Source: a bacterium (lineage in GTDB: Bacteria > Krumholzibacteriota > Krumholzibacteriia > WVZY01). Taken from it: a stretch of DNA of 5,095 nt. Numbering within the stretch: the first letter of the stretch is position 1; each line of letters opens with the position of its first letter. Shown piece after piece: positions 1 to 5,095 of the stretch. The notes below the pieces were generated by a model. The model worked only from the letters and a program-made list of their open reading frames with translations. It had not been told where the DNA came from and did not search any database. The position numbers and the translations under genes were made by a program. The DNA lies in assembly GCA_027296025.1 (NCBI GenBank), contig JAPUJU010000040.1, positions 1 to 5,095 of the forward strand, written 5' to 3'.

Positions 1-14
1 ATTGCCGAACTAGA

Positions 15-1025
15 TCAGGAAAAGATGAAGGTACGTTTGCCGGCCACGATCTCGCCGACGTGTATGAGGTCGGGGTCCGTTTCATTTCGCAGACCAGCCG
101 CGTCATCTTCGCCGACGATCACGATCATCCCCAGGCCCATGTTGAACACCTGATACATTTCTTTTTCCGGAATAGCGGCCTTTTTTTGCATAAATTCGAA
201 AACAGGTGGCGCCGACCGTCGATCCCGTTCGATGTGCGCGTCGCAGTTCGCCGGCAGTATCCGCGGAATGTTGTCCACCATACCCCCACCGGTGATATGT
301 GCGAGCCCCTTGACCGTCACCCGTTCCCCGAGCTCCTTGACGGCCTGCAGGTATGACACGTGAACTTTCAGTAGCTCTTCGGCAACCGTGCATCCGAGTT
401 CGTCGACAAACTGGGAGAGTTCGAAACCCAGTTCGTCGAAGAACACCTTGCGCGCGAGTGAATAGCCGTTCGTGTGCAAGCCGCTCGAGGGCAGTGCGAA
501 GACCCGGTCACCGGGCACTATCGCGCTCCCGTCGATGATCGCGTCTTTTGATACGACGCCGACAATACACCCGGCGAGATCGAAGTCGTTCTTGCGGTAC
601 AGGTCCGGCATTTCCGCCGTCTCGCCACCGATCAATGCACACCCGTTCGCTTTGCACGCCTCGGCAATTCCACGGACGACCGAGCCGGCCATCTCTTCCG
701 TGACGGCGCCCGCCGCAATATAGTCGAGAAAGAAAAGCGGTCGGGCGCCCTGCACGAGAATGTCGTTGACGCAGTGGTTGACCAGGTCGTGGCCCACCGT
801 GTCGTACCGGCCGGCCATTTGCGCGACAATCAGTTTCGTACCGACACCGTCGATGCTGCTTACGAGAACCGGAGAAGAGATTTCGGGATCGACCTCGAAC
901 AGTCCGCCGAACGCGCCGGCTTCTGAAAGAACGTGCTTACCCCAAGTCGCCTTGACGTGTGTCAAAAGCGAGTCTTTGACTCTTTTTCCGTGCTCGATGT
1001 TCACTCCGGCGTCTTTGTATTTCAT
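15..1025 (-). CDS. purM: Phosphoribosylformylglycinamidine cyclo-ligase (AIR synthetase)
   Basis: Cytoplasmic enzyme of de novo purine synthesis: ATP-dependent cyclisation of formylglycinamidine ribonucleotide (FGAM) to aminoimidazole ribonucleotide (AIR). The 336 residues are complete and near the usual length (about 345 in E. coli). Seen: the N-terminal MKYKDAGVNIEHG typical of the family; GAFGGLFEV (37-45); SSIDGVGTKL (56-65), the nucleotide-binding segment; HDLVNHCVNDILVQGA (79-94) followed by PLFFLDYIAAG; LIGGETAEMPDLY (131-143), a hallmark of the PurM superfamily; GLHTNGYSLAR near 182-192; HITGGGMVDNIPRILP around 244-259; and FNMGLGM near 294-300. The ATG at 1025 matches the family N-terminus, but no clear Shine-Dalgarno lies in the 26 bases after the HD-GYP stop, so translation may be coupled to that gene. 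Other pur genes are not visible; only 14 bases remain downstream of the TGA. Codons 188-180 contain the slippery heptamer A_AAA_AAG, probably by chance. Confidence 0.98.
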   Translation of the reverse strand: MKYKDAGVNIEHGKRVKDSLLTHVKATWGKHVLSEAGAFGGLFEVDPEISSPVLVSSIDGVGTKLIVAQMAGRYDTVGHDLVNHCVNDILVQGARPLFFLDYIAAGAVTEEMAGSVVRGIAEACKANGCALIGGETAEMPDLYRKNDFDLAGCIVGVVSKDAIIDGSAIVPGDRVFALPSSGLHTNGYSLARKVFFDELGFELSQFVDELGCTVAEELLKVHVSYLQAVKELGERVTVKGLAHITGGGMVDNIPRILPANCDAHIERDRRSAPPVFEFMQKKAAIPEKEMYQVFNMGLGMIVIVGEDDAAGLRNETDPDLIHVGEIVAGKRTFIFS

Positions 1026-1051
1026 CGGATCAGGGATGAGACGGGGAGACG

Positions 1052-2365
1052 CTACATACGCTGTTTCAGCGCTTCGTAGATCGCAGTCGTGGGATCCGAC
1101 TCGACGATGAGCGGAAATCTCCCTGTTCTCACCATCTTTATGACCAGGGTCGCAATCTCCAGGTCGAACTGCTCACCTTTGAACTTCTCGAACTGCTCGA
1201 CGACGATATCGACCGACAGTCCCTTCCGGTACGGACGATCGGACGTCATCGCGTCGAACGCGTCCGCGACAAGAAGAATCCGGGAACCTATCGGAACATC
1301 GTCACCCCGCAAACCGCTCGGATACCCCTTCCCGTTGGGCTGTTCATGATGATACCGCACGAGGACGGCTGCTTCTTTCAAAAACTTGAGATTTTCGACG
1401 ATATCGGCCCCGATTGTCGGGTGGGTGCTCATCGAACGGCGCTCGGCATCCGTCAGCTTGCCCACCTTGTGCAGTACCTCTTTTCGAATAGCAATCTTGC
1501 CAATGTCGTGCAGGAGTCCGGAGTACTCGAGAATTTCCAGGTCCTTCTGCGACAGGCCTATCTCCCGCCCGATCCTGAGCGCGTAGCGCGAGACTCTGTA
1601 GGAATGCCCGTGGGTATACGGGTCATTGGCATCCAGCGCCGACGTCAGGGCGGCCACCGTATTGATGTGGGCTTCTTTCATTTCGATGTAGAGCTGGTAG
1701 GTGTACCGCGCGAGAAAAAGCGGCACAATGAAAAGAGCGATTGTCCACATACCACTCCTCACATAGACGAGCGCTATGATCGCTGCGATCGGCATGAACG
1801 CAACGATGTGGGCAAAGTTCCACATGAAGTTCTGCTGCCACACTGCGAACGGGTTTCGCCGGTCGCTCAACGCGATGATGATGCTGATAGAGACGGTATT
1901 CACGGCGTAGTAAACGACCCCGCACGCGAATAGTGGCAGAAGAAAGCGCGGACTATCCAGGCTCGTCCAGGTCGGGCCAAAACTCTTGTAGACGAGCCCT
2001 GCAGCCCCGACCATGACGATCAGAAGCGGCACGTTAAACGCGATCCGCATGGCCGGGCGGCGCTGAATGAAGACTTCCGAGAGGAGAGCGGCCACGGCCT
2101 CGATAAGAGCGGCCGCTGGGGCACCGAAGAGCAGAATCGCCGCAAGATCGATCGGGCTCGATGCGGCAATTGACGCACCGCCTCGAGGCAGCTTGATCGG
2201 CGCGGTATCGGCAAGGATAATAAGACCGATGAAGAGGAGAATGTCCTTAGTTTGCGCGATCAAAAAACCGCGCATCAGGTAGGCAAAAAAGGCCAGACCG
2301 ACGGCGATAAACCCGAAATAGAAAATTTTGAATGACGCCGAAGAGTTTTTGAGTTCTTGCGCCAA
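1052..2365 (-). CDS. Membrane-anchored HD-GYP domain cyclic-di-GMP phosphodiesterase
   Basis: A 437-residue protein predicted to hydrolyse the second messenger cyclic-di-GMP under control of its membrane region. The N-terminal half has about six or seven hydrophobic segments (near 13-31, 41-52, 72-98, 110-127, 141-165, 180-202 and 205-220), with a polar loop containing APIKLPRGG (55-63). It resembles the multi-helix, possibly small-molecule-sensing modules often fused to HD-GYP domains, with no PAS or GAF domain between. Residues 230-420 are HD-GYP: HGHSYRVSRYA (252-262), the HD pair in LLHDIGKIAI (284-293), STHP with His315, HHEQPNGKGYP (339-349), and VADAFDAMTSDRPYR (366-380). All expected metal-ligand His/Asp positions are present, so an active enzyme is likely; the HHExxDGxGYP motif has Asn344 for Asp, a substitution also seen in other family members. 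It starts with TTG (next Met is residue 26, inside the first helix). purM begins 26 bases after its TAG stop. Confidence 0.93.
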   Translation of the reverse strand: MAQELKNSSASFKIFYFGFIAVGLAFFAYLMRGFLIAQTKDILLFIGLIILADTAPIKLPRGGASIAASSPIDLAAILLFGAPAAALIEAVAALLSEVFIQRRPAMRIAFNVPLLIVMVGAAGLVYKSFGPTWTSLDSPRFLLPLFACGVVYYAVNTVSISIIIALSDRRNPFAVWQQNFMWNFAHIVAFMPIAAIIALVYVRSGMWTIALFIVPLFLARYTYQLYIEMKEAHINTVAALTSALDANDPYTHGHSYRVSRYALRIGREIGLSQKDLEILEYSGLLHDIGKIAIRKEVLHKVGKLTDAERRSMSTHPTIGADIVENLKFLKEAAVLVRYHHEQPNGKGYPSGLRGDDVPIGSRILLVADAFDAMTSDRPYRKGLSVDIVVEQFEKFKGEQFDLEIATLVIKMVRTGRFPLIVESDPTTAIYEALKQRM

Positions 2366-2481
2366 TGTCCCCCACCTGAACTCTGCGGTCCGAGCTCACA
2401 ACCGTGGCGAGTACATGAATGCATCCATCGACAGGATAGTTCGCGATCACCGAAGAATTGCAGGCGAACTGCGACGTACTC
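2366..2481 (-). other. Intergenic gap between the unknown gene and the HD-GYP gene
   Basis: These 116 bases carry no convincing promoter or intrinsic terminator. I see two small structures: a perfect 7-base inverted repeat AGTTCGC / GCGAACT (2438-2444 and 2464-2470, 19-base loop, no T-tract) and an imperfect 14-base palindrome ATGAATGCATCCAT (2415-2428). A short reading frame begins with GTG at 2450 but mostly overlaps the HD-GYP gene in another frame and looks spurious. Read-through from the upstream gene is the simplest model. Confidence 0.45.
2369..2377 (-). promoter_or_regulatory. Strong ribosome binding site deciding a TTG start
   Basis: The minus strand reads AGGTGGGGG (2377-2369), ending 3 bases before the TTG at 2365; the AGGTGG core is 6 bases from it. 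The frame upstream contains no ATG, GTG or other TTG before a TGA at 2398-2396, so this site fixes TTG as the start of the HD-GYP protein. Confidence 0.75.
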
Positions 2482-3231
2482 CTACGTTATCCTGTACTCG
2501 ACCGAACTCGCAGCCCCGAGCTTGCCCAGAACTCGGTTGACGGCATCCAAGGTTGCAAAAACGACCGTCTGGTTAACGTTTCCCGCATCGAGAGAACATC
2601 CGGCGAGGTTTCTCTTGTCACGCTGTTTGATGAGGCAAACCGTCACAATGACCGCCGCTTGTCCGTTCAGCTGAACTTCACGGACGCCAGATAAGCACAG
2701 GCGAATTGATCCGTCAAGCAAATCTCCAACCGCATTCAGCGTCGCTTCACCGATCACATTCTGCGGGAAAAGGATGTTCGAACTGCTTGCTCGGCCCAGA
2801 CTTTCGGTGCCATCACGTACAAGTTCGACTTCGGCCTGTACTTTCTCATCAGAAATGAAGAGGTTGACGCTCTGAAAGGCGAAGCGAGAAGGGTGCTCTT
2901 CAATGGCAAGCTCGATTACGTCTTCGGGGAGGTAAGTTGGAACCTGGCTCCGTCTCTCCGGCTCGGGTTTGTCAGCGTCGACGTTCGGCGATTCGTAGGT
3001 CACAACGCCGATTTTCTTGTAGTCGACGTGGATTCCCAATTCTGCCTGGAGACAGGTTTCAACGTCGCGCGCGACCAGTTTCGCCGGCTTTGCGTCCGTG
3101 GCCACCACATGGACCTCGGTGATCCTGCCGGAGCAGTCCGACGAGATCCTACAGGAAGATATCCCCGTGATTCGCCCGATAAGCTCCTGCGCCCGGGCGA
3201 TTATGTCCGGCGTATTCTCTTGAGTTGACAT
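2482..3231 (-). CDS. Uncharacterised two-domain protein, conserved-looking, function unknown
   Basis: A 249-residue soluble protein with no signal peptide or membrane segment, no recognisable catalytic motif, and no established function that I know. Residues 8-80 look like a small alpha/beta domain: helix IIARAQELIGRI, strand SSCRISSD, a turn, strand ITEVHVVAT (37-45), helix PAKLVARDVETCLQAEL (49-65), then GIHVDYKKIGVV (66-77). A charged, proline-containing linker (about 81-97) follows. Residues 98-238 hold two related half-repeats, each with a strand, a glycine-led turn and a helix, ending in GEATLNAVGDLL (161-172) and VFATLDAVNRVLGKL (224-238). This pattern recalls, without proving, the paired strand-helix units of the LeuA regulatory (dimerisation) domain. 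The ATG is the first possible start because an in-frame TAA lies at 3237-3235; no convincing Shine-Dalgarno precedes it. It heads the second unit, behind a strong promoter with a palindrome. A regulatory or ligand-binding role is inference. Confidence 0.85.
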   Translation of the reverse strand: MSTQENTPDIIARAQELIGRITGISSCRISSDCSGRITEVHVVATDAKPAKLVARDVETCLQAELGIHVDYKKIGVVTYESPNVDADKPEPERRSQVPTYLPEDVIELAIEEHPSRFAFQSVNLFISDEKVQAEVELVRDGTESLGRASSSNILFPQNVIGEATLNAVGDLLDGSIRLCLSGVREVQLNGQAAVIVTVCLIKQRDKRNLAGCSLDAGNVNQTVVFATLDAVNRVLGKLGAASSVEYRIT

Positions 3232-3258
3232 AACTTATGTAAATGGGAAGTATTGCCC

Positions 3259-3279
3259 TTACCCGTAACCAACGGGTAA
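3259..3279. promoter_or_regulatory. Perfect inverted repeat over the transcription start, candidate operator
   Basis: On the plus strand TTACCCGT (3259-3266) and ACGGGTAA (3272-3279) are exact reverse complements separated by AACCA. One arm abuts the -10 box and the whole element covers roughly -6 to +15 of the predicted transcript. Because most of the upstream arm would not be transcribed, a protein-binding DNA operator fits better than an RNA hairpin. Binding there would block promoter clearance, so repression is the likely mode. The binding protein is not identified, and no DNA-binding regulator is encoded in the window. Confidence 0.55.
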
Positions 3280-3308
3280 ATTATACCACAACTCACCCGG
3301 CCGTTCAA
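3280..3308 (-). promoter_or_regulatory. Sigma-70-type promoter for the unknown protein - HD-GYP - purM unit
   Basis: On the minus strand a -35 box TTGAAC (3308-3303) is followed by a 17-base spacer (3302-3286) and a perfect -10 box TATAAT (3285-3280). The three bases TGG before the -10 give an extended -10 (TGnTATAAT). Five of six -35 bases match TTGACA up to the fifth position (TTGA-A/C), and spacing is optimal. Transcription should start near 3273, giving a leader of about 41 bases before the ATG at 3231. It is the only clear promoter I find in the window, and it sits exactly between the two groups of genes. Confidence 0.82.
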
Positions 3309-3332
3309 AAGAAACGTGCCGCGAATGTGGCA
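3307..3332 (-). terminator. Weak candidate intrinsic terminator after the kinase gene
   Basis: Read on the minus strand, TGCC (3332-3329) can pair with GGCA (3320-3317). One mismatch and one further C-G pair follow inward around an ATTC loop. The T-rich tract GTTTCTTTT (3315-3307) comes 1 base after the stem. Position, 21 bases beyond the kinase stop, is right for a terminator, but the stem is short and interrupted, so termination may be partial. The T-tract overlaps the -35 box of the next promoter. Confidence 0.3.
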
Positions 3333-3352
3333 TACGGACAGGCTTTATCCGG

Positions 3353-4273
3353 TCATGAGTAGTTGGTCATCGACTCGATGAATTCGCGCCGGAGGTCAAT
3401 TGTCGCTCGCTCGAGTTCTAAAACGCCGTCGACGGAAAACTGTCCCACGGCGAAACTGGCCAGGACGGTACCGTAGAGCATACCTTCAGCGAGGGCGGAA
3501 CGGCTGACCTCACCCACCCGCGCGACCGAACCGACAAATCCGCCCGCGAACGCATCACCGGCACCCGTCGGATCGACAACACGCGGCAGCAGAACGGCAG
3601 GTACGAAGAAACAGATGTCTTTTCCGAAAAGAAGCGAACCGAATTCTCCGCGTTTTATGACGACGTACTTCGGTCCCATCTTGAGAATTGTCTCGCCCGC
3701 GACGATGACCTGTCGTTCGTTACTCAGTTCAAACGCTTCCTCGTCGTTTATGAAAAGCAGGTCGATTCGGCGCAAGACCGCTTTGAGATCACCCAGAGCA
3801 CTGGAAATCCAAAAGTTCATCGTGTCGAGACCGACGAACGTCGGCGCTTCGACCTGATCGAGAACCTTCATCTGAATCCGCGGCGCGATGTTCCCCAGGA
3901 AAACGAATTTCGAGTCCCGGTAGGATCCGGGGAGTTTCGGGTCGAAAGTCTCGAACACGTTGAGCTGGGTATCCAGCGTGTCACGATCCTGCATATTGGC
4001 ATGATAGCTGCCCTTCCAGTGGAACGTCTTGCCGGACACGCGGTCAATTCCGGTCGTATCGATGCCCCGGTTCGTAAACGCCGCAAGGTGTTCATCGGTA
4101 AAATCGTCGCCGACGATTCCGACGACGCGCGGACTGGCAAAGTAACTCGCCGCAATCGCTCCGAAGGTTGCCGAACCTCCGAGTGCCATTTCGACGGATT
4201 CCGTCGGTGTCTTGATCGAGTCGAACGCCATCGACCCCACGATCAGGACAGGAGTCTTTGATCCTCGAGACAT
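3353..4273 (-). CDS. PfkB/ribokinase-family carbohydrate or nucleoside kinase
   Basis: A complete 306-residue soluble kinase predicted to transfer the ATP gamma-phosphate to a hydroxyl of a sugar, nucleoside or related small molecule. Seen in the sequence: the N-terminal strand VLIVGSMAFDSI (9-20) with the substrate-side Asp18; the glycine pair in LGGSATFGA (31-39); the strand VVGIVGDDF (50-58); FINDEEAFEL (174-183), the usual NxxE region; VVIKRGEFGS (204-213); and the family signature DPTGAGDAFAGGF (234-246), whose GAGD supplies the anion hole and the catalytic base Asp240. Length matches the family (about 300-330). The middle holds DTLDTQLNVF (99-108) and LDTMNFWI (149-156), which I associate with a widespread but uncharacterised subgroup rather than ribokinase, fructokinase or adenosine kinase. 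The ATG has a reasonable ribosome binding site. It directly follows argS; the TGA stop lies before a promoter for the next gene, so it probably ends its unit. Family is certain; substrate cannot be assigned. Confidence 0.93.
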   Translation of the reverse strand: MSRGSKTPVLIVGSMAFDSIKTPTESVEMALGGSATFGAIAASYFASPRVVGIVGDDFTDEHLAAFTNRGIDTTGIDRVSGKTFHWKGSYHANMQDRDTLDTQLNVFETFDPKLPGSYRDSKFVFLGNIAPRIQMKVLDQVEAPTFVGLDTMNFWISSALGDLKAVLRRIDLLFINDEEAFELSNERQVIVAGETILKMGPKYVVIKRGEFGSLLFGKDICFFVPAVLLPRVVDPTGAGDAFAGGFVGSVARVGEVSRSALAEGMLYGTVLASFAVGQFSVDGVLELERATIDLRREFIESMTNYS

Positions 4274-4278
4274 TCAGT

Positions 4279-4285
4279 TCCCTTT
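4279..4285 (-). promoter_or_regulatory. Ribosome binding site of the PfkB-family kinase
   Basis: AAAGGGA on the minus strand lies 5 bases before the ATG at 4273, inside the 14-base gap after the argS stop. It is a moderate Shine-Dalgarno match and supports the chosen start. No room remains for a separate promoter in the gap, so the kinase is probably translated from the argS transcript. Confidence 0.6.
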
Positions 4286-4287
4286 CG

Positions 4288-5095
4288 TTACATGCTGCTT
4301 GGAGCGCTCACCCCAAGGAGTGAAAGTGTGTTCTTAAGTACCTGGCGCGTCGCATCCACAAGGTACATACGCGAGCTCGAGAGGTCTACGTCGTCGGTAA
4401 CGATTCTGTGCTTGTGGTAGAACTGGTGAAACAGGGTCGCCAGATCTCTCGCGTAAACAGTCAGTCGATGCGGCTCTCTGGCCAGCGCCGCACCCTCGAC
4501 TTCGTACGGGTAGTACAGCAGTTGCAGCATCAGCTCCCGCTCCTCGGGGGAGCTCAGATCCCTTACTGCGGTCGAGCCGTCACTCTTCTGGAAGTCTTTG
4601 TCCCGGGCGAAACGAATAACGCTCGATATTCGCGCGTGCGCGTACTGTACGTAGTAGACAGGGTTCTCGTCCGATTGTTTTCTCGCCAGCTCCAGATCAA
4701 AATCGAGGGGCGCGTTCGCGCGCCGCATCAGAAAAAAGTACTTAGCGACGTCGCGACCGACATCGTCAATGAGGTCGACCATCTTGATAATGTCCCCCGC
4801 CCTCTTGCTCATACTGACCGGCTTGTCGCCTTCGAGCAGACGAACCCACCCAATCCCCATGGCACCGAACCAGGACGGTTTCGCCCCGAGAACGCTTGAC
4901 GCCGCCTTCATCCTGGGGATGTGCCCGTGGTGGTCGGGGCCCAGCAGATCGAGAATCCAATCGAACCCGCGGTTGAGCTTGGTCCTGTGGTATGCAATAT
5001 CGCCTAGAAAATACGTCGGCGCCCCATCGCTCTTTACCAGGACGCGGTCTTTCTCGTCGCCGAAGTCGGTCGTCCGAAGGTACAAGGCGCCGTCC
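4288..5095 (-). CDS. argS: Arginyl-tRNA synthetase, C-terminal part (5' end beyond window)
   Basis: Cytoplasmic class I aminoacyl-tRNA synthetase that charges tRNA-Arg with arginine using ATP. The reading frame is open through the right edge (first whole codon at 5094), so the N-terminal part, including the HIGH motif, lies outside; 268 residues are visible. Numbering from the edge: the family block DGALYLRTTDFGD opens the visible part, then FLGDIAYH (29-36), GPDHHG (52-57), and the KMSKS-loop equivalent SMSKR (94-98), which keeps the lysine that many bacterial ArgRS lack. The DALR anticodon-binding domain follows, with YAHARI near 151, an FHQFYHKH segment, and the typical LLGVSAP ending just before the TAA stop. 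The ending PSSM is slightly unlike the common PERM. An internal TTG at 5085 could be mistaken for a start, but coding continues upstream of it. The kinase gene begins 14 bases downstream, suggesting one transcript. Identity is essentially certain. Confidence 0.97.
   Translation of the reverse strand, partial: DGALYLRTTDFGDEKDRVLVKSDGAPTYFLGDIAYHRTKLNRGFDWILDLLGPDHHGHIPRMKAASSVLGAKPSWFGAMGIGWVRLLEGDKPVSMSKRAGDIIKMVDLIDDVGRDVAKYFFLMRRANAPLDFDLELARKQSDENPVYYVQYAHARISSVIRFARDKDFQKSDGSTAVRDLSSPEERELMLQLLYYPYEVEGAALAREPHRLTVYARDLATLFHQFYHKHRIVTDDVDLSSSRMYLVDATRQVLKNTLSLLGVSAPSSM

Noticed and set aside
339..349. Loss of HD-GYP activity from the Asn in HHEQPNGKGYP at residue 344 of the HD-GYP protein (coordinates here are residue numbers)
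   Set aside because: Asn is tolerated at this position in the family, and the metal-ligand His and Asp residues are all present.
1346..1933. 195-codon open frame on the plus strand opposite the HD-GYP gene
   Set aside because: It lies entirely antisense to well-recognised HD-GYP coding sequence, its translation has no recognisable motif, and its composition is rich in Arg, His and Asp as expected for a shadow frame.
2247..2450. Short minus-strand frame starting with GTG at 2450 in the gap before the HD-GYP gene
   Set aside because: About half of it overlaps the HD-GYP start region in another frame, there is no ribosome binding site, and the protein looks random.
3259..3279. Palindrome as an RNA terminator or riboswitch hairpin
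   Set aside because: Most of the first arm lies upstream of the predicted transcription start, and no T-tract follows, so a DNA operator fits better.
4408..4899. 163-codon open frame on the plus strand opposite argS
   Set aside because: Fully antisense to conserved ArgRS coding sequence, with no family motif or convincing ribosome binding site.
5083..5085. TTG as the start of the synthetase
   Set aside because: Codons upstream to the window edge read Asp-Gly-Ala, continuing the conserved ArgRS block, so this is an internal leucine codon of a truncated gene.

Overview
The window is a gene-dense bacterial chromosome segment of moderate GC (mid-50s by eye). All five genes lie on the minus strand, so transcription runs from high to low coordinates. 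I see no mobile element, CRISPR array, tRNA or rRNA. The organism cannot be named from this sequence. The broad-family genes (argS, a PfkB-family kinase, an HD-GYP protein, purM) occur in many phyla. The uncharacterised 249-residue protein resembles, from memory only, proteins of deep-branching Gram-positive-like (Firmicutes/Actinobacteria) lineages, so an uncultured lineage is plausible but unproven.

Layout in transcription order: (1) the C-terminal half of arginyl-tRNA synthetase, cut by the right window edge; (2) 14 bases later, a complete PfkB/ribokinase-family sugar or nucleoside kinase, evidently co-transcribed with argS; (3) a 121-base intergenic region at 3232-3352 with a weak terminator-like hairpin, a very good sigma-70-type promoter (TTGAAC, 17-base spacer, TATAAT with extended -10) and a perfect 8-base inverted repeat over the predicted transcription start; (4) a complete two-domain protein of unknown function; (5) after a 116-base gap, a membrane-anchored HD-GYP phosphodiesterase that starts with TTG behind a strong ribosome binding site; (6) after 26 bases, complete purM, whose stop codon is 14 bases from the left edge. 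No intergenic stretch exceeds 121 bases.

There appear to be two transcription units: argS-pfkB, ending near 3310, and unknown protein - HD-GYP - purM, starting near 3273. The second unit joins a protein with a possible ligand-binding fold, a cyclic-di-GMP-degrading membrane sensor and a purine biosynthesis enzyme behind one apparently controlled promoter. A functional link is inference. The most promising items are the uncharacterised protein, whose second half has a repeat pattern reminiscent of the LeuA regulatory domain, and the palindrome at its promoter.
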